56,438 bases of DNA from Halococcus thailandensis JCM 13552. Its GTDB lineage: Archaea; Halobacteriota; Halobacteria; Halobacteriales; Halococcaceae. The translations under genes and the position numbers were made by a program. Shown piece by piece: positions 33,991-42,539 of this stretch; position 1 is the stretch's first letter, and the number at the start of each line of letters is the position of its first letter. The notes under the pieces are model-generated. The model saw only the letters and a program-made list of their open reading frames with translations. It made no database searches and was not told where the DNA came from. The DNA is taken from contig NZ_AOMF01000165.1 of assembly GCF_000336715.1 (NCBI RefSeq), forward strand, positions 148,295 to 204,732, read 5' to 3'.

Positions 33991-34107
33991 ATGCCTCTAC
34001 GACAGCGCCGGGACGACTCCGGTACGGGGAGAGCGCCGGATCTCAACGAGGTGATCGACCGCATCCTGAACGGTGGCGGCGACCCGTCGCCGACACCCGG
34101 CCCGTAA
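33991..34107 (+). CDS. 38-aa conserved-looking small protein
   Basis: ATG 33991 is preceded by a strong Shine-Dalgarno GGAGGG at 33978-33983 with 7-nt spacing, rare in this mostly leaderless genome. The 38 residues begin MPLRQRRDDSGTGRAPDLNEVID and end in a Gly/Pro run (NGGGDPSPTPGP): a basic head, a short amphipathic helix PDLNEVIDRILNG, and a flexible tail. A perfect hairpin and T-run terminator begins 15 nt after the stop. SD plus terminator argue for a real, highly expressed monocistronic gene. Function unknown; a ribosome- or nucleic-acid-associated peptide is a guess. Confidence 0.65.
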   Translation: MPLRQRRDDSGTGRAPDLNEVIDRILNGGGDPSPTPGP

Positions 34108-34121
34108 GCCACCGCGGGCGT

Positions 34122-34148
34122 CCCGTCCCCTGATAGGGACGGGTTTTT
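34122..34148 (+). terminator. Hairpin plus T-run terminator
   Basis: CCCGTCCC (ctgata) GGGACGGG followed by TTTTT: 8 GC-rich base pairs, 6-nt loop and five Ts, looking like a textbook intrinsic terminator. It ends the 38-aa gene and lies between it and the convergent membrane gene. Confidence 0.85.
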
Positions 34149-34173
34149 CTCCCGATACAACTGCGTGCGTCGC

Positions 34174-34782
34174 TCAGCCACCAGCAGCCGGCAGGAGACC
34201 ACGGAGACCGGTCATCATGGCGATGACGACGAGCATGAGGCCGGTCATCCCCATGAGCCAGCGCAGCGCGCGGTCGTTCAGCTGCCCGACGCGTCCGCCG
34301 TCGGGATCGGGCGAGGCCAGTTCGACGAGCATCGCGGTCTGCAGCGAATGGAGCGGACCGAACGCGATGAGGAGCATGATCCCCGTCACGCCGAGCGCAC
34401 CCCAGAGATAGATCGTCGGCGAGGCCCAGTAGCCGAGGCGGTACGCGAGCGCGATGCCCGAGCCGATCGTTCCGACCGTCAGCGACTCGCCGACGACCAT
34501 GATCTTCGGCGTGAGATGCGGGATGACCGCGGCGGCCGTCTCGGGACCGGCCCGGTCGAGCGCGGGAGCCATCACGTATCGGAAGAAGTAGTCGAGTCCG
34601 AACCAGAAGGCTCCGAGACCGACGTGGACGTAGAACAGCAACGTTTCGCTCCCGGAGAGAAAGGCAAGCACGGGAAGTCCGAGGATCGATCCCGCGGCGG
34701 CGAGCGCGTAGCGCGACCCTGCAGCTCCCACGACGAACCGGATCTCCTCGACGGACGACGTCGGTTCAGCTACTGTTGCCAT
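34174..34782 (-). CDS. Membrane protein, DUF2269/CopD-like
   Basis: 202 aa. About five helices: YALAAAGSILGLPVLAFLSG, LLFYVHVGLGAFWFGLDYFFRYVMAPAL, IMVVGESLTVGTIGSGIALAYRLG, TIYLWGALGVTGIMLLIAFGPLH and LMGMTGLMLVVIAMM. The HVGLGAFWFGLDYFFRYVMAPAL segment resembles the haem/copper-type HxxxGxxW helix of CopD and DUF2269 proteins. No substrate evidence. Starts 15-20 nt from its TATA-free upstream region. Confidence 0.7.
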   Translation of the reverse strand: MATVAEPTSSVEEIRFVVGAAGSRYALAAAGSILGLPVLAFLSGSETLLFYVHVGLGAFWFGLDYFFRYVMAPALDRAGPETAAAVIPHLTPKIMVVGESLTVGTIGSGIALAYRLGYWASPTIYLWGALGVTGIMLLIAFGPLHSLQTAMLVELASPDPDGGRVGQLNDRALRWLMGMTGLMLVVIAMMTGLRGLLPAAGG

Positions 34783-34941
34783 ACCCCTCCCGTGTCCGAC
34801 GTCGACTTAATGGTACTGGCCTGAACAGTTCAGACAACAGATGTGGCGGCAGTCGGGGGTTCGACGATCGGATCCGGCGACGTGATCGGCGCGATATACT
34901 GCAAGCCGTCCGTTTAGGACGGTCGCGGCCAACCTGTGCAC

Positions 34942-35652
34942 ATGCCCTTCGAAGCGACGATCACGTCGATCCAGCGAATGACACCGCGGGTGAAACAGTT
35001 CGTCGTCGAAGCCGAGGAAACGTTCGACTTCGACCCCGGCCAGCACACGACCGTCCGTTTCGAGCGCGACGAGACGGACGACGAGGACGAACAGGTCGTC
35101 CGGCCGTACACGGCAACCAACACGCCGGGCAACGACCGGATCACGCTCGCGATCAAGCGCTACGACGACGGCACCGCCTCGGTCTACATGCACGAGCGTG
35201 AGGTCGGCGACACGATCACGCTCGGCGAGCTCGGCGGCAACCTCACCCTTCGCGACACCGACAGGGACGTCGTCTTCGTCTCGACGGGGACGGGCATCAC
35301 GCCGATGATGGCCATGCTGAAACAGTATCTCGAAGTCGGCACCGGCGAAGTCCACTTCTTCTACGGCGAGAAGAACCAGGAGAACATCATGTATCGCGAG
35401 ACGCTCGACCAGCTCGCGGCCGAACACGACGAGCTGTCGGTGATCTACTCGCTCTCCGACGAGGAGTGGGCGGGTCCGACCGGCCACGTCCAGAACCACC
35501 TCGACGACCGGCTCGACGGCCTCGACAGGGATTTCTACGTCTGTGGCGTCCCAGGGATGGTCGTCGACACGAAGGACGAACTCGCCGAACTGGACGTCGA
35601 CGACGATCGGGTGTTCACCGAGGGCTGGGAGGACGGCGAGGTCGAGGACTGA
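34942..35652 (+). CDS. Ferredoxin-NADP(+) reductase-type FAD oxidoreductase
   Basis: 236 aa from ATG 34942; GTG 34936 is in frame just upstream. FNR fold: FDPGQHTTVRFE and RPYTATNTPG bind FAD, GTGITPMMAMLKQYLEVG binds the nicotinamide nucleotide, YVCGVPGMVVDTKDEL is the C-terminal Cys-Gly motif, and the end (EGWEDGEVED) is acidic. No [2Fe-2S] domain follows, so it works with a separate ferredoxin or flavodoxin, shuttling electrons with NAD(P)H in the cytoplasm. A TATA-like GATATACTG lies about 45-50 nt upstream. Confidence 0.9.
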   Translation: MPFEATITSIQRMTPRVKQFVVEAEETFDFDPGQHTTVRFERDETDDEDEQVVRPYTATNTPGNDRITLAIKRYDDGTASVYMHEREVGDTITLGELGGNLTLRDTDRDVVFVSTGTGITPMMAMLKQYLEVGTGEVHFFYGEKNQENIMYRETLDQLAAEHDELSVIYSLSDEEWAGPTGHVQNHLDDRLDGLDRDFYVCGVPGMVVDTKDELAELDVDDDRVFTEGWEDGEVED

Positions 35653-35748
35653 GCGAGCGCTCTACCGACTGATGGATTCACGATTCCTGCTCGGCATCGA
35701 CGATGCTTACCGAAACGACGACGGGTTTCGCAGGACGGCGGCCGTCGA

Positions 35749-36696
35749 TCAGGACGCGCCGTCGGTTCCGTCGAATCCGTCGGCAGCCGCGACGAGATCG
35801 CCGGCGAGCGCGGCGGCTTCGATCGCGTCCGCACCGAGGAGGTAGGTCACGGGTTCGATGCCGAACGCGCCCTCGTGGTAGATGAGCCGCGGGATTTCCT
35901 CACGCTCGCGAAAGCGCTTGCGGAGGTGTTCGGCGCGGTTCTCGTAATCCGCGTCGAATCGGAGGGTATCGATCCCCCGGTCCGCAGCCGCCGCGAGCAG
36001 CGCGTCAGAAGTGGCGAGGTTGAGCGCGCCCCGAACGGAGGGATCGATCGCCATCGCGGCGAGCAGGGTCTCGGCGACGTGTTGCGAAGCGCCGAACTCG
36101 GGCTGTGCGGGGACGAGCACCCGGCCGCCGACGGCGTGGACGCGCCCGGGAACGGCCGCGACCGCGGTCGCGTCGGTCGCCTCCGGCAGCGCTGTGGCGA
36201 CGTTCGTCCCGACCTTCGGGACGTGGGCGGCGATCTCCGGCGTGTTCGTCACGCGGCGCACGGCGGTGCGGACGGTTCTGAGGACGTCGCGTTCGGCGAG
36301 CACGCCGTCGTCGCTCCCGCGGACGCAGAGATCGCAGCCGAGACCGTCGAGCGCCGGCATCTCCTCCTCGTGGACGGCACAGATGGGGCCGCGATCCTCG
36401 AACGCACGGATCAGTTCGAGCAGTTCCGCGAGCGCCTCGTAGCCGCTCATCGTGTCGGCGGCGAACCCGTCGGCGATCCGCGCCATCGTCGCCTGCATCC
36501 GCTCGTTCTCCCGAAACCGCTCCTCGACAGCGCCGTCGCCGCCGAGTGACTTGCTGACGGCGGCCTGAGTCACGCCCAGTCGGTCGGCGATCTCCTGTTG
36601 AGTGAAATCGCGCTCGGCGAGTTCGTCCGCCAACATCGACCGAGCGGTCGGGAGGAACCGCTCGACCACGATCTCGCTCGGGAGGCGCAGTGACAT
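35749..36696 (-). CDS. thiR: ThiR-type regulator (HTH plus ThiN domain)
   Basis: 315 aa. Residues about 20-55 form an XRE-like helix-turn-helix: ADELAERDFTQQEIADRLGVTQAAVSKSLGG. A Cys-bearing middle (ICAVHEEEMPALDGLGCDLCVRG) may bind metal. Residues about 135-310 are ThiN, the thiamine-phosphate synthase domain: VPKVGTNVATALPEATDATAVAAVPGRV, EFGASQHVAETLLAAMAIDP, RHLRKRF-like and YHEGAFGIEPVTYLLG. In haloarchaeal ThiR the ThiN domain senses thiamine phosphates and represses thi genes. No thiamine gene lies nearby. ATG 36696 is about 25-30 nt from a TATA, so leaderless. Confidence 0.88.
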   Translation of the reverse strand: MSLRLPSEIVVERFLPTARSMLADELAERDFTQQEIADRLGVTQAAVSKSLGGDGAVEERFRENERMQATMARIADGFAADTMSGYEALAELLELIRAFEDRGPICAVHEEEMPALDGLGCDLCVRGSDDGVLAERDVLRTVRTAVRRVTNTPEIAAHVPKVGTNVATALPEATDATAVAAVPGRVHAVGGRVLVPAQPEFGASQHVAETLLAAMAIDPSVRGALNLATSDALLAAAADRGIDTLRFDADYENRAEHLRKRFREREEIPRLIYHEGAFGIEPVTYLLGADAIEAAALAGDLVAAADGFDGTDGAS

Positions 36697-36719
36697 GCGG
36701 CATCGTCGGGCGACGGCGT

Positions 36720-36727
36720 GTATAAAT
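36720..36727 (-). promoter_or_regulatory. TATA box of thiR
   Basis: Plus-strand TATAAATC, the minus-strand TATA, lies 24-31 nt before ATG 36696. Leaderless transcription is implied. Confidence 0.6.
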
Positions 36728-36892
36728 CGTGGTCATCACCGACCGTCGACGATCGGTCCGTCACCCATGCCGAGCTCACGGATCGGCTACATTATGTACC
36801 CGAATACCACGTTCGTTCTTCCGTTCTATCACCGTTGATGTAGCCGACGAGATACCAAAGCCCATATACTGCATTCGAGAGAACATCGGTGA

Positions 36893-38209
36893 GTGACTGA
36901 CCCCAGCCGACGGCGACTGCTGACGATGCTCGGTACCGCCGCGACCGCGCTGGGGTCGGGCTGTATGGGCATTTTCGATTCGACGGCCGAAACGAACGAC
37001 GACCAACCGACCGAGACCGACCGTCAGCAGTCGGCGACCGCCACCAGAACCCGAACCCGACAGCGGACGGGCGGGACGGATCGTGACGATCCCGGTTCCA
37101 GGCTGCGGCGGGCAGCGTGGGCGAGCGGTACGCCGCTGTCGGCCGAGTCCGGGCTCGGCGAGTGGACGGCGACCAACGGATCGGTTTCGTCCACCGACTG
37201 GCACGGCCCGGGCGGCGACACGGGCGTCGAGCTCGTCTCGCCGAGGGATGTCGAGCGAACGGCGATGCGGGCCTCGTTCGATCGGCCGATCGATCTGACG
37301 AGTTCGGCGCTGTCGTTCGGCGTCCGTCTCGATCGCGCGGCCGAGGAGACGATCGAGCTCCAGCTGCTCGCGCCGGATGCGGACAACCGCCTCTCGATGG
37401 AGCGGTATCTCAAGCGAAAGGAGGGCACCGTCCGGGTCGATTTCGCGCCGTCGTCGGTCACCGGCGCGCCCGACCTAACCGACGTCCGCGGGCTGGCGGT
37501 CAGATCGTACACCGGCGACGAGAAACCGCTCACGCTGCGCGTGGGCGCGCCGCGCCTTCGGAAACTGCCACAGCGGCGCGGTGCGGTGATCCTCACGTTC
37601 GACGACGGCCACCACACGCAGGTCGACACGGCCAAGCCGATCATGGACGAGTTCGGCTATCCCGGCGTCGTCGGCGTGGTTCCGTGGTTCGTCGGCAACG
37701 AGATCAGAGTGACCCGATCGCAACTCCACACGATGGCCGACGACGGCTGGGAGATGGCTTCGCATCCTCAGTTCGAGGAAGCACCGTTGCCGACGCTGTC
37801 GCGGAAACGACAACGGGAGGCCATCGAACGCTCGCAACGGTGGCTCATCGACGAAGGGTTCGACAGCGGCGGCGAGACACTGATCTGGCCGTTCGGCGAT
37901 TTCGACGAAGGGGTGCTCGACATGGCGGGGCGATTTCACGAACTGGCGTTCGGCGGCGGCTCCTCGCCGGCCCCGTGGGCGATCACCGAGCCGACGTGGG
38001 TACCCCGGGTCAACGGCGACAACCCTGACGACGTGCGACAGGCCGTGGACATGACAGCTGGATTCGGCGGCGTCACGACCGTCATGTTCCACACGATCGG
38101 CCAGGCACGGCTGTCGACCGCGGCGTTTCGCGACGAGCTCCGCTACATCGAGCAGGCGGACGTGGACGTCGTCCTGCCGTCGACGCTCGTGGACGCACAG
38201 CCCTACTGA
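36893..38209 (+). CDS. Exported polysaccharide deacetylase family protein
   Basis: 438 aa from GTG 36893, about 25 nt after a TATA (CATATACTG). Tat/lipobox start: SRRRLLTMLGTAATALGSGC. A linker and a jelly-roll-like region (about 65-230) precede the NodB domain: RGAVILTFDDGHHTQ with the catalytic Asp and metal Asp, GWEMASHPQFE, ETLIWPFGDFD, and TTVMFHTIG near the end. NodB enzymes remove acetyl from amino sugars using zinc. The second metal position is HxxxE where H-x3-H is usual, so metal chemistry may differ. 3' end overlaps the convergent amidohydrolase by 7 nt. Confidence 0.85.
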   Translation: MTDPSRRRLLTMLGTAATALGSGCMGIFDSTAETNDDQPTETDRQQSATATRTRTRQRTGGTDRDDPGSRLRRAAWASGTPLSAESGLGEWTATNGSVSSTDWHGPGGDTGVELVSPRDVERTAMRASFDRPIDLTSSALSFGVRLDRAAEETIELQLLAPDADNRLSMERYLKRKEGTVRVDFAPSSVTGAPDLTDVRGLAVRSYTGDEKPLTLRVGAPRLRKLPQRRGAVILTFDDGHHTQVDTAKPIMDEFGYPGVVGVVPWFVGNEIRVTRSQLHTMADDGWEMASHPQFEEAPLPTLSRKRQREAIERSQRWLIDEGFDSGGETLIWPFGDFDEGVLDMAGRFHELAFGGGSSPAPWAITEPTWVPRVNGDNPDDVRQAVDMTAGFGGVTTVMFHTIGQARLSTAAFRDELRYIEQADVDVVLPSTLVDAQPY

Positions 38210-39432
38210 CGGGTTCCGTCGCTGGCGACGATCTCGCTCGCGCTCACGACGTATCGCGGCGTCCGGTTGGTCGTGATCGCCCACTCCGGCGACGGGTCGT
38301 GATGGACGACGAGGTTCGCCGGGGCTCCCTCGGCGAGCGCGTAATCGTCGAGATCCAGAACCGTCCCACCCTGTTCAGTGATGAGGTTCCAGAGAGAGCG
38401 TAATCCCTGGTTCGTCGAATAGCCGTCGAGTGTGAGCGACTCGACGAGCATCGCTTCGAGCGCGTCGACGTTGCCGTGGGCACCCCAGAGATCGTGGATC
38501 TGGTCGGTGCCGTGGGCCATCGTGAGCCCCGCGTCGTGGAACCGGCGGATCGGCATGCCCCGTGGCGTGCTCTGATAGCAAGTGATGAAATCGAGCTCCG
38601 CCGCCGCGAACGTCTCCATCGCGTCGCCGAGTCGGCCCTGCCATTCCGGTGCCTGCTCGCTCGCGGCGTCGCCGAGCGCGTACGCGTGACTCGCCGTGAC
38701 CCGGTTCTCGTAATCGTGTTCGATCGTCGCCTCGGCGAGATGGCGAAGCGTCCGCATCCCGGTCGCACCGCGTTCGTGGATGTGGACGTCGAGATCGGCG
38801 TCGTGGTCGGTGGCGATCTCGAACCACGTGGCGATCGTCTCCTCGCGGTCGCCGTTGAGCGTCGCGGGATCGAGCCCACCGACGAGATCGGCTCCGGTGT
38901 CGAGCGCCGCGCGGACGGCCTCGGCGGAGCCGTCGTCGCGGCGGATGCCATACTGCGGGAACGCGACGATCTCGATGTCAAGCCGGTCGCCGACCGCCTC
39001 TCGAACCGTCGTGATCGCTTCGACGGCGTCCGTCCCGACCGTTCCGTCGACGTAGGCGTGCGTTCTGAGATGGAGAACGCCGTTGGCGATCGCCTGGTCG
39101 GCCGCACGGCGGGCGTTCGCCACGAGCTCGTCGTGGTCCGCCTCGACGAAGTACGTCGCCGTGCGCTCGATCGTCTCCTCCCGATCGGCCCCACCTTCGT
39201 TGTACCGCGGGCGGCGGTCGCCTGACGCCGAGAACGCCATGTCGAGATGGACGTGCGCGTCGACGAGCCCCGGCGAGACGAGGTTTCCCTCGGCATCGAG
39301 TTCGGTCTCGCCACCCGTTTCGATCGCCGGACGGATTGCCGCGATCCGGCCGTCGTCAACTGCGATGTCGACGGTCGTATCGTTTCCCGAGAGGAGGGCG
39401 TTGCGAACGACGAGTGTCGGCGAGGAATCCAT
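38203..39432 (-). CDS. Cytosine-deaminase-like amidohydrolase
   Basis: 409 aa TIM-barrel amidohydrolase. Metal motifs: SPGLVDAHVHLDMAF (HxH), DVHIHERGATG, VTASHAYALG and LTMAHGTDQIHDLWGAHGN, which mirrors the DD-type loop of cytosine deaminase CodA. It should hydrolyse an amidine or cyclic-amide ring such as cytosine, isoguanine or an analogue. An N-terminal beta strand region (LVVRNALLSGNDTTVDIAVDDGRI) and C-terminal strands complete the composite domain. With the dihydropyrimidinase 640 nt away it suggests pyrimidine use. Substrate unproven. Confidence 0.85.
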   Translation of the reverse strand: MDSSPTLVVRNALLSGNDTTVDIAVDDGRIAAIRPAIETGGETELDAEGNLVSPGLVDAHVHLDMAFSASGDRRPRYNEGGADREETIERTATYFVEADHDELVANARRAADQAIANGVLHLRTHAYVDGTVGTDAVEAITTVREAVGDRLDIEIVAFPQYGIRRDDGSAEAVRAALDTGADLVGGLDPATLNGDREETIATWFEIATDHDADLDVHIHERGATGMRTLRHLAEATIEHDYENRVTASHAYALGDAASEQAPEWQGRLGDAMETFAAAELDFITCYQSTPRGMPIRRFHDAGLTMAHGTDQIHDLWGAHGNVDALEAMLVESLTLDGYSTNQGLRSLWNLITEQGGTVLDLDDYALAEGAPANLVVHHDPSPEWAITTNRTPRYVVSASEIVASDGTRQ

Positions 39433-39515
39433 GTTCGTGTATGGCGGGGCATCCGCATCAATCGTGGGATCACAATCGCGGCTGCATGTGAGGCGATTTC
39501 AGTCGATTGAGGTCG

Positions 39516-39989
39516 TCAGGGATCCGTATAGAGCGACGATCGGAGTCCTTCCCTGGACTGAGAAACCGTTTCAGAGCGTTTCTCCACAGCTGCCGCGATC
39601 TCCGGATCCAATCCCTCCGTGTCGGGACGATCGACTTCGACAAGGTTGTCGCTCGGATCGCGGATGTACGTCTGGAGTGCGCCATCGGGGAATTCGTAGA
39701 TCACCGGCACGCCGTCGGCGGCATACTCGTCGAAGAGATCGCGTTCCAGAGCGATGCGGTAGACGCGCTCGAAGTCGTCGACGTGGACGGCGAAGTGGTG
39801 GTATTCGGGCGCTTCGACCTGTCGCTCGAACAGGTGGAGCTGTTTGTCGCCACACTGGAGCCACTCGACCGGGACGGGCAGATCGGGCGACGGAATGTGC
39901 TCCATGCCGAACACGTCGGTGTAGAACCGGACCGATTCCGCGAGGTCGTGCGCGGAGATGCTCGCGTGAGTGAACGCTATCGAATCCAT
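39516..39989 (-). CDS. VOC (glyoxalase/bleomycin resistance) superfamily protein
   Basis: 157 aa, two beta-alpha-beta-beta-beta modules: FTHASISAHDLAESVRFYTDVFGME is the first, with the metal His, and HHFAVHVDDFERVYRIALERDLFD the second; then FPDGALQTYIRDPSDNLVEVDRPD supplies the metal Glu. VOC proteins act as dioxygenases, isomerases or lyases. A 30-residue helical tail is added. Between two ring-hydrolysing amidohydrolases, a catabolic oxygenase or isomerase step is possible but not demonstrable. Confidence 0.88.
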   Translation of the reverse strand: MDSIAFTHASISAHDLAESVRFYTDVFGMEHIPSPDLPVPVEWLQCGDKQLHLFERQVEAPEYHHFAVHVDDFERVYRIALERDLFDEYAADGVPVIYEFPDGALQTYIRDPSDNLVEVDRPDTEGLDPEIAAAVEKRSETVSQSREGLRSSLYTDP

Positions 39990-40074
39990 CGTGGTATCTC
40001 TGCCAAACGGTGACTAATCGGTTGCGCTTGAGGGATTCGTCCGGATCGACGATCGAGGAAGGCGAGGGCGGTTC

Positions 40075-41457
40075 CTACTCGCCTTCCCAGTCAGGCCGTT
40101 CACGGGCGACGAACTCGCCGTAGCCGGGATCGGCGACGATCTCGCCGTCGTCGGCGATCGGCTCGCCACGGAGGTAGGTCCGTTTGACGCGCCCGGTGAC
40201 CTCACGCCCTTCGTAGATCGAGTAGTCGGAAATCGAGGCGTTGTCTTCGGCCGTGATCGTGTAGCTCTCGTTCGGATCGAACAGGACGATGTCGGCGTCG
40301 GTACCGGGATCGAGCGTGCCCTTCTCGGTGAATCCAAAGGTTTGCGCGGGGTTCGCGCACATCATCCGGACGACGAACGACGGGGAGTAGCCGCGCCGGT
40401 TCACGGCCTCGTCGTAGAATACTGGAAGACTGGTCTGGAGGCCGTTCGCGCCGAACGAGCTCTCCCACCAGTTCTCGACGGTCTTGTCCGCGCGCGTGAA
40501 TGCGTTGTGATCGGTCGAGACGACGCTCAACGCACCATTGTGCAGATGATCGAACAAGGCATTCTGATCGGCGGGCGTCCGCAGCGGCGGTGCCATGATC
40601 GGGAGACTGTCCTGTTCCTCGTAGGCCGATTCGTCGAGCGTCGTGTACTGGGTGCAGGTCTCCCCGCGGACTTCGCTGCCGTCGTCCCGGTAGCGCCCGA
40701 GGACGTCGGCGGCCTTCTCGCAGGTCGTATGGATACCGTAGTATTTCGCGCCCTGTTCCTGGGCCATGCGGACGGCGCTCTCAGCGGCCATCGCCTCGGC
40801 GTAATCCGGGCGCGACTGCGGGTAGTATCGTGGATGGCCCTTACCCTCGGCCTTCAGTTGGGCTTCGAGGCGGTTGCAGACCGAAGCGTCCTCCGTATGG
40901 AGCACGGCGACGATGTCCTGGTCGGCGACGTGCTCGAAAACGTGATCCATGAACCCGTTCGAGAGCCCGATCTCGTAGGCAGTGAACATCTTCACCGACG
41001 TCACGCCCTCGTCGATCACGTCTTCGAGTTCGTCGAACACCGCAGGATCCTCGCGCGTGATCGCCCCGTGTAGACTGAAGTCGATCAGCGACTCCTGGCC
41101 TTTCTCCTGCTGGCGGTGGACGGCTTCGAGCAGAGTTCCCTCTTCGTCCCAGATGCTCAGATCGCCGGTCCAGGCCTCCCAGGCGAAGTTGATGCAGCTG
41201 GTGATCCCGCCCAGTGCGGCCGCGCTCGTTCCCGCTTCGTAGCTATCCGTCGAGAGATAGCCGTCGATGTGGACGTGTGGATCAACAACGCCCGGCAGCA
41301 CCAGGAGCCCCGAGGCATCGACCCGCTCGTCGGCGTCGGGCAGCGTTCGCTCGTCGCCGACCGCGGCGATCTCGCCGTCGTCGACGGCGATGGCGCTGTC
41401 GAGCAGTCGATCGGGCGTTACCAGCGTCCCATTCGCGATGACGAGATCGACGGTCAC
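40075..41457 (-). CDS. Dihydropyrimidinase / hydantoinase
   Basis: 460 aa from GTG 41457. Cyclic amidohydrolase opening dihydrouracil, hydantoin or allantoin-like rings with two zinc ions: GVVDPHVHIDGYL (HxH), TSVKMFTAYE with the carbamylated Lys, VLHTEDASV, YYGIHTTCEKA and SVVSTDHNAFTRADK with the metal Asp. The LVIANGTLVTPDR start is typical. Sequence blocks resemble D-hydantoinases/dihydropyrimidinases more than allantoinases. In this window urate degradation genes sit 10 kb downstream, so a role on allantoin cannot be excluded. Confidence 0.88.
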   Translation of the reverse strand: MTVDLVIANGTLVTPDRLLDSAIAVDDGEIAAVGDERTLPDADERVDASGLLVLPGVVDPHVHIDGYLSTDSYEAGTSAAALGGITSCINFAWEAWTGDLSIWDEEGTLLEAVHRQQEKGQESLIDFSLHGAITREDPAVFDELEDVIDEGVTSVKMFTAYEIGLSNGFMDHVFEHVADQDIVAVLHTEDASVCNRLEAQLKAEGKGHPRYYPQSRPDYAEAMAAESAVRMAQEQGAKYYGIHTTCEKAADVLGRYRDDGSEVRGETCTQYTTLDESAYEEQDSLPIMAPPLRTPADQNALFDHLHNGALSVVSTDHNAFTRADKTVENWWESSFGANGLQTSLPVFYDEAVNRRGYSPSFVVRMMCANPAQTFGFTEKGTLDPGTDADIVLFDPNESYTITAEDNASISDYSIYEGREVTGRVKRTYLRGEPIADDGEIVADPGYGEFVARERPDWEGE

Positions 41458-42539
41458 GCGAGAGCCAACGACGTACCGTCACTTGAACACGCCGTCTTTT
41501 GCCGGTCCAGTAGGGATCCACGCAGCAGTCGTCGGCGCAAGCGACGTCACGGCCGTGCTATGAACCGACCGATAAAAATTATAAGAAAACACTGATTTCC
41601 CTGATGGTGTAACTCATATGTTAAATAATCTCGGTCGGGGGTCGATATCGAAAACGTCCATTCGTTCGCAACGTATCGATAAATCTGCACGAGTGGCATG
41701 GTAGAACCACCAATGCCCATGGCCCAAGTGGATACAGGAACTCACCAGGGCCGGCGTGTAGCAACGGAGAGTACCATTACGTCGGGAGTAGACGACGGAT
41801 CGCCCCGTCGCGTGTCTCCACCACTCCACTATCTCGGGTCGTGTTTTCCACCTCCTAAGAGATAGATTAGTCTACACTAATTTATAGCTTTTGCTCTCTA
41901 TCGAATATGACGATCTCGTCGGTAGACTGTCGAACACGACCGAAAATCCCCACAGGCCGACCGATATCGCAGCTCGTGTATCCTGGAACGCGACCATCTA
42001 CTGTCCACGACACTTGCAGAGGCCACTTGGGGGATGATGGACACACTCGCCGTCACGGACGTTCGTATCGCTGCTCGTAATTCCGCATATATCTTATATT
42101 TACTCCATACTGCCTTCAAACGTATATTTTCGAATATTCAGCATGCCGATCGCCTGCTCTGTAGAGATAGCAATAGCAACGGATGTGTGATTCGTTCCCG
42201 GCGAGTCACGATCGTTCGAGTCCCGTTGCATCTCGTCCACGGTATTCGGGAGCAACTACGTCGCTATCACACACGTCTGTCGACGCTACTGTCGTCGAAC
42301 GTTGCTGAGTAATCGAAATCGATGATGGCTTCGATAACAGAATCATCGATTTCGGGTAATATGGTACGGTGATCAGATATCGATGAACAATGACCACCGT
42401 GCGTCGCACTGCTGATCAGCGGCAGGAATTTTCTCCCATCCGCTCTACCTACTTTCTTGCTCGGTTAGACCACTTAGACCTGCCCTATACAAGCGATAGA
42501 ACCTCCACAACGGCTCGGAGGAACGGTCACGAACCCCGC
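41458..42539. other. 1.1-kb gene-free, lower-GC region
   Basis: No convincing gene: the frames of 60-118 aa lack families, and their composition (Cys, Ser, Trp, Arg) is not halophilic. AT-rich patches with several TATA-like elements occur at 41570-41640 and 42070-42140. Inverted repeats: CCGACCGA (41565-41572) with TCGGTCGG (41631-41638), and 41866-41881. It may hold promoters, an unrecognised ncRNA or decayed sequence. Confidence 0.4.
41866..41881. promoter_or_regulatory. Palindrome in the 1.1-kb gap
   Basis: ATTAGT CTAC ACTAAT: perfect 6-bp arms with 4-nt spacer, in an AT-rich patch and followed by TTTATAGCT. Operator-like, but no gene starts nearby on either strand. Confidence 0.3.

Noticed and set aside
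41565-41638. Inverted CCGACCGA/TCGGTCGG arms as a miniature IS element
   Set aside because: Only 8-bp arms, no target-site duplication and no transposase fragment nearby; likely chance.
42181-42240. T-arm-like GTTCGAGTCCC suggestive of a tRNA
   Set aside because: No matching acceptor, anticodon or D-arm stems flank it.
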